Shown piece by piece: positions 60,303 to 64,000 of a stretch of 64,000 nucleotides of DNA (position 1 is its first letter; the number at the start of each line of letters is the position of its first letter). The stretch spans positions 43,764 to 107,763 of the forward strand of contig JAZSEH010000022.1 of the NCBI GenBank assembly GCA_045531585.1, given 5' to 3'. Both the position numbers and the translations under genes were made by a program. The DNA is from SIG587 sp045531585. GTDB lineage: Bacteria; Bacillota; Clostridia; Oscillospirales; Acutalibacteraceae. The notes under the pieces are model-generated. The model was not told the DNA's origin and made no database searches. It saw nothing but the letters and a program-made list of their open reading frames with translations.

Positions 60303-63188
60303 TTATGAATATTGCTTTATCTTACGGGCAATTTCGTTATTTGCTATATCTCCCCAGTAAATAAGGGCGTCCTTAGGATTCTTGGTACCCTCGTTTACCT
60401 GCCAGAAGGCCTGGTCAACAGAACGGGTGAGATAGTAGCTTCCGGGTATCTCGGGTACCTCTTCTATCTGGGCTCTCTGCTCAAGGAGTATATCCAGGTC
60501 GTCCTTCTCCCAGGACATACGCTCAAAGGCCTCTACCGTTGCGGTTGTGGTACGGGATATGGTGCCCAGAATGGATTCTACGTTATTGTTATAGGCAAGC
60601 TGGGTATCGGCAGAGGTCCACCATTTAAGAAATTCCCATGCTTCCTTTTTATGGTCACTCTTATTGATTATTCCACAGCCTGTACCCGAACCCGATACGG
60701 CACGGTTTATGGTACCGTCGGCCTGCTTTATACCGGGAACCAGAGCTATATCCCAGCAACCGTCAATTTCGGGGGCTGCTTCGGATATTTGAGTGTACTG
60801 TGTATATACGTCGATACCTAAGGGACAGGTACCTACCTTAAAGCGGTTATAGAAGTTTTGTGTGGTGGGTATCTTGTACTTTGTGTACATCTGTGTCCAG
60901 AAGGTAAATGCATTAAGTGCCGTGGGTGAATCCAGAGTACAGGCGGTTTTCTCATCGTTATATACCTTGCCGCCGTACTGCTGAAGTATTGATGCAAACA
61001 GGTTAAGGCCGCCCACGCCCGAATTAACGGTGGTAGTTGCGGTTATCTGTGTATAGGGCAGGGACACCGTCATATTGTTACGGTTAATGTGTGCCGCCGC
61101 CTCAAGGAACTCCTCCCAGGTATTTGGTACCTCAAGACCTAAGTCCTCGAATATATCGGTGCGGTAGAACATAAGATAAAAGTTCTGTGTATCCGGTAGA
61201 GCGTAAACCCCGTCCTTATACTGATAGGGTACCGTACCGCTATCTATAAATCTTTCTGTTACCTGCTCATAGTCGGGGAACTGTTTTAAATCGTAAAGCG
61301 CGCCGCGCATTGCATAGTTTACGGGATCGGCACGGTTCATATGAAGCATAAGGTCAGGCTGGGTGTTGGATAACATACCCTTTATAACCGATGCCGCCGT
61401 AAGCTCAAGATTTACGCTTATGCCTGTTTCGGCGGTGAAGGACTGCTGGATAAGGTTATTAAGCACCTGCGCCTGATCACGGCCCCAGTTTATCCATATC
61501 TTTAACTGCTTATCCTGATCCTCTACAACCGAAAGTCGGCTGTACTCATCCATAAAGGACACAAAGAAACGGGTTACGCCAAACCACAGCTTTGAGAACA
61601 TATTTACCGAGTGGTCCTCAAACTCGCCCTCAGGTGCGGCAAGCTGTATCTGGTCAAGGCCCATAGGCATCTGCACCATTTCCGAGAGCCAGGAGCCAAG
61701 GGTTGTGTACTGTGTATAAAAGTCGCTTACGTAGGTTTGTGCGGTATAGGGGTTATCTATCATCTCCCCTATTACACGTGCCGCATTCTGGTAGGCGGCT
61801 ATGTATTGGTTGCTTTCCTGTCCGCTGGTTTTCTGTGTATCTACGATAAGCTGTTCAAGACGTGTCTTTATGTCTCCTAATGTATCGTTAAAGCCGGGAA
61901 TCTGCTTGAACAGGTCGTAGTCACGGTTAGAGTCAGGACTTTCGCCTGTTATCATTATAATATCCAGGTAAAGCTGACCTATATCGAATATTACATCCTT
62001 AAGAACGGTGTAGTGAGCGGCGCTTTCGCCCAGTGTAACGTCAATAGTCATTACGTGCTCACCCTTTTCAAGGTAAAGCTTATATGCGCCGTTATTATCT
62101 CCCCACTGCTCAAACTGCCAATTTATACCGTAGTCAAACTCAATATTCTTAGCCTCGGCAAAGGGGGTAACACCGTCTATCTTCATATTCCTGTAGGCGG
62201 TACCGTTTATTATCTCATTCTGTCTGAAGGAGAAGCCCACCTTATACCAGCCTGATTCATTAACGGTAAATTTCCAATTAAGCTCCGAGCCGGGGGTCTG
62301 CCAGGTAGAGCCGCCAATGTAATTCAGCTTACTTGCGGTGGCGCTGGCGGGATTTATTTCGGCCGCACCGTTATCCGCTTTAGCAACAAGGGAACGGTTT
62401 CCCTTAAGGAAGGCTTTCTCGCCCTCTATTTCAATGGGTGCGCCTGTATAGTCCTTTTTACCGCTATTTGCCTTCAAATACTCAGCATAGGTTATGGGGC
62501 GTTCGGGGGCTGATAACTTTATTTCGGATATTGCCATTCCCTGGGAAAGCATTTCAAGTGTAATTGTATGGGTACCTGCGGTAAGGGCAAACTCATAGGG
62601 GTCTACCACAACGCCGTTATAATCCGCAAGAGATTTGGTAACGAATTTACCGTACTCCACCTGGTCGGAGGAATACTCATTTCCCACACTGTCCACACGG
62701 GGCTCGCCCGAGTTTATCCACATTCTGCGAAGGTACATATTTTCGGCCCCTGCAAAGGGATACTTGCCGTCTATTTTAACTGCAAAGTTTATATCCAGAC
62801 CGCTTCCCTTTAACGGAAGGTAGGTGAAATCCATACAGTACAGACCCGCCTTGGCCACTGCAACGGTATAGGTTACCGAGCCCTTTTCGCTATCCCACAG
62901 GATAACTCCCTTTTCGCCCTTATACTCAGCCTGAGCCTTTACCTCGGCTCCGCTTTGTGCGGTGAACTTTTCAGGGTCAATAACTATTTCGTCCTCACGG
63001 TTGGCCGCATTAAGACCGCTATCGGCCAAGTACTTGCCGTAGCTTCCTTCCTCCGCTTTAACCGTTACGGGAGCCTTTTCTCCGCCTTCGGTTTTTCCCT
63101 GAGCCAATGCTGCAGTTGGGGCCACTCCCATTACTGCTATTACCAGGGCCGCCATCAGGCTTACTTTTTTTTGCAGCTGTTTTTTCAT
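60303..63188 (-). CDS. Large extracellular solute-binding protein with carbohydrate-binding modules
   Basis: A 961-aa exported protein, more than twice the usual 420-450 aa of a CUT1 binding protein. After a signal peptide (cleavage near ALAQ; no lipobox Cys) come two similar beta-sandwich modules. They span about residues 45-230 and 255-410 and share a K-I-D-G-x-x-P-F-A-x-A-x-N pattern, like CBM6/CBM35 folds. A helical linker (about 415-540) follows, then a family 1 solute-binding domain from about 555 (KQLKIWINWGRDQ, TQPDLMLHMNRADP, YALPDTQNFYLMFYRTDIF, VPNTWEEFLEAAAHIN). The modules could hold polysaccharide while the binding domain delivers fragments to the permeases. Anchoring is unclear. 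Confidence 0.88.
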   Translation of the reverse strand: MKKQLQKKVSLMAALVIAVMGVAPTAALAQGKTEGGEKAPVTVKAEEGSYGKYLADSGLNAANREDEIVIDPEKFTAQSGAEVKAQAEYKGEKGVILWDSEKGSVTYTVAVAKAGLYCMDFTYLPLKGSGLDINFAVKIDGKYPFAGAENMYLRRMWINSGEPRVDSVGNEYSSDQVEYGKFVTKSLADYNGVVVDPYEFALTAGTHTITLEMLSQGMAISEIKLSAPERPITYAEYLKANSGKKDYTGAPIEIEGEKAFLKGNRSLVAKADNGAAEINPASATASKLNYIGGSTWQTPGSELNWKFTVNESGWYKVGFSFRQNEIINGTAYRNMKIDGVTPFAEAKNIEFDYGINWQFEQWGDNNGAYKLYLEKGEHVMTIDVTLGESAAHYTVLKDVIFDIGQLYLDIIMITGESPDSNRDYDLFKQIPGFNDTLGDIKTRLEQLIVDTQKTSGQESNQYIAAYQNAARVIGEMIDNPYTAQTYVSDFYTQYTTLGSWLSEMVQMPMGLDQIQLAAPEGEFEDHSVNMFSKLWFGVTRFFVSFMDEYSRLSVVEDQDKQLKIWINWGRDQAQVLNNLIQQSFTAETGISVNLELTAASVIKGMLSNTQPDLMLHMNRADPVNYAMRGALYDLKQFPDYEQVTERFIDSGTVPYQYKDGVYALPDTQNFYLMFYRTDIFEDLGLEVPNTWEEFLEAAAHINRNNMTVSLPYTQITATTTVNSGVGGLNLFASILQQYGGKVYNDEKTACTLDSPTALNAFTFWTQMYTKYKIPTTQNFYNRFKVGTCPLGIDVYTQYTQISEAAPEIDGCWDIALVPGIKQADGTINRAVSGSGTGCGIINKSDHKKEAWEFLKWWTSADTQLAYNNNVESILGTISRTTTATVEAFERMSWEKDDLDILLEQRAQIEEVPEIPGSYYLTRSVDQAFWQVNEGTKNPKDALIYWGDIANNEIARKIKQYS

Positions 63189-63684
63189 ACTGTACCTCGC
63201 TTGAGAAAAAGTTTTTGATATTCTTAACTATTTAACGGCTTATATATAAACTAGAAGCCGATTGTTTTCTAAATTAAAAAGTATAATTATTTGCTTTAAA
63301 ACTATAAAAATGTGCAAAATTACCACTAAAAAATTGAATTTCTGCTTTTTTCGACATCAAAGTTTTGTATATTGGTTAATATGCACAACTTTATGAACTT
63401 ATTATACAACGTTTTTTCTCTATAGAAAAGTAAAGAATTTTTTGATTTTAAGGCGCAAAAATCCAACGCGCACCTATTCAAATGCACGATATGCACAAAC
63501 TAACCGTTAAAGAAGCCTCTTTTTTCTTGCCAAATCTCAAATAAATTGTCATTTTGCACAATTTATGAATTTTAATATAAAAATTTACGCCTTTCGGCGC
63601 AAGAAAAAATTGTTAGGCTTTTTAAACTATTTACGGGAGCGGAGCATATCTCTACTCCCGTAAATATACAGTTATATACTCAGT
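63189..63684 (-). promoter_or_regulatory. Long AT-rich upstream region of the ABC cluster with repeated TGCACAA
   Basis: No gene is seen in about 500 bases. TGCACAA occurs at 63382-63388, 63492-63498 and 63555-63561, TGCACGA at 63483-63489, and the reverse TGTGCAA at 63311-63317. Two copies extend into a longer direct repeat (TGCACAA, 0-1 base, TTTATGAA) at 63382-63397 and 63555-63569. Nearer the gene, CGGCTT (63236-63241) and AAGCCG (63255-63260) flank TATATATAAA. These are plausible regulator sites; a specific promoter could not be chosen. Confidence 0.45.
63628..63666. terminator. Hairpin downstream of the truncated right-edge gene
   Basis: Perfect 12-bp arms TATTTACGGGAG (63628-63639) and CTCCCGTAAATA (63655-63666). 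On the minus strand it follows the acidic C-terminal coding tail ending at 63685, and is followed by GTTTAAAAAG, so it may be that gene's terminator with a poor U tract. Confidence 0.5.
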
Positions 63685-63750
63685 TTATTCCTCTGCATCG
63701 AAGCCGCCGTCGTCCTCGCCTTCGCCCTCATTTAAAATTGAACAAGTCCA
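63685..63750 (-). pseudogene. C-terminal tail of an unidentified gene, cut off at its 5' side
   Basis: On the minus strand an open frame ends with the very acidic LNEGEGEDDGGFDAEE and a TAA at 63687-63685. The frame can be followed upstream only to a TAA near 63775, where the sequence character changes. The gene body is missing, which suggests truncation by the element to its right. The protein family is not recognisable from this tail. Confidence 0.35.
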
Positions 63751-64000
63751 GTAAAAACGGACAATAGAAAAACCACCCCCTTATGGTAGAATTAAAAAAG
63801 CTACCATAACGGGTGTGCACCATAGTAAGAAATTGCCCAAAAATGGCGCTTTTTCCGTAATAATGCGTTAAAAAGCCGCGGTACGGGCCAGCGTTCCCGT
63901 TGCTTTTTGCCTGTTCTTACAAAAATCATCCGTTTTTGGATGCGTTGCTGTTTTGTAGGGATAAATTTGCTTTCAAAGCGAAGATGAAAAACGCAGTAAT
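63751..64000 (-). mobile_element. Possible end of a repeat or insertion-sequence-like element
   Basis: Starting near GTCCAGTAAAAACGGACA (63756-63773), the sequence loses resemblance to its surroundings. It contains a perfect hairpin TTATGGTAG (63781-63789) / CTACCATAA (63801-63809). A minus-strand frame open from the window edge to a stop at 63801 encodes a very basic peptide (KQQRIQKRMIFVRTGKKQRE) of no known family. No transposase motif is visible, so the class of element, if any, is undetermined. Confidence 0.35.

Noticed and set aside
1..64000. CRISPR arrays, tRNA and rRNA genes
   Set aside because: No regularly spaced direct repeats, no cloverleaf-like sequences with the conserved TTCRANY arm, and no rRNA-like stretches were recognised. 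A covariance-model search would settle tRNAs.

Overview
The window reads as a chromosomal segment of a low-to-mid GC Bacillota, most likely a gut-type Clostridia (Oscillospirales/Ruminococcaceae-like). The supporting signs are AGGAGG-type ribosome binding sites, consensus TTGACA-17-TATAAT promoters, a GlgC plus GlgD pair, an mreBCD-pbp2-minD-mgsA run, and the mnmE-mnmG-rsmG-noc string that usually lies near oriC. The genus assignment is inference. No rRNA, tRNA, CRISPR array or intact transposase gene was seen.

Left part (1-8070, + strand). A PadR regulator is translationally coupled to two envelope proteins (HAAS/DUF1700 and DUF4097). These are followed by an amidohydrolase, a VOC protein, a secreted family-3 glycosidase, uracil-DNA glycosylase and a large YfhO membrane protein. 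A shared terminator at 8023-8054 separates this block from the minus-strand genes.

8070-14053 (- strand) holds cysK and a four-gene ABC-2 export-type operon (ATPase, permease, GldG-like, DUF4340). It is driven by a promoter back to back with that of mnmE. 14258-19148 (+) carries tRNA and rRNA modification genes (mnmE, mnmG, rsmG) and a Noc/ParB protein. 19450-25083 (+) is a purine salvage block: xpt plus a BMP-type nucleoside ABC transporter. A 55-aa secreted peptide gene with its own consensus promoter follows.

25489-33795 (- strand) is a housekeeping run: fucO, gpsA, plsY, der, a DUF512 radical-SAM protein, rpmF, yceD, ruvX, a histidine phosphatase and uppP. 33874-39607 (-) is the glycogen operon glgB-glgC-glgD-glgA. 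39816-49700 (+) holds a lipid kinase, the cell elongation genes (mreB, mreC, mreD, pbp2), a MinD-like ATPase without minC, mgsA, hisS and aspS, and then an unrecognised 737-aa lipoprotein gene.

52054-63188 (- strand) is the most unusual part. It is a seven-gene cluster with a very large carbohydrate-module solute-binding protein, two separate pairs of sugar ABC permeases, a propeller-Yip1 membrane protein and a DUF5696 lipoprotein, but no ABC ATPase. Its upstream region carries repeated TGCACAA motifs. The right edge (63685-64000) looks like a gene tail abutting a repeat or insertion-sequence-like element.
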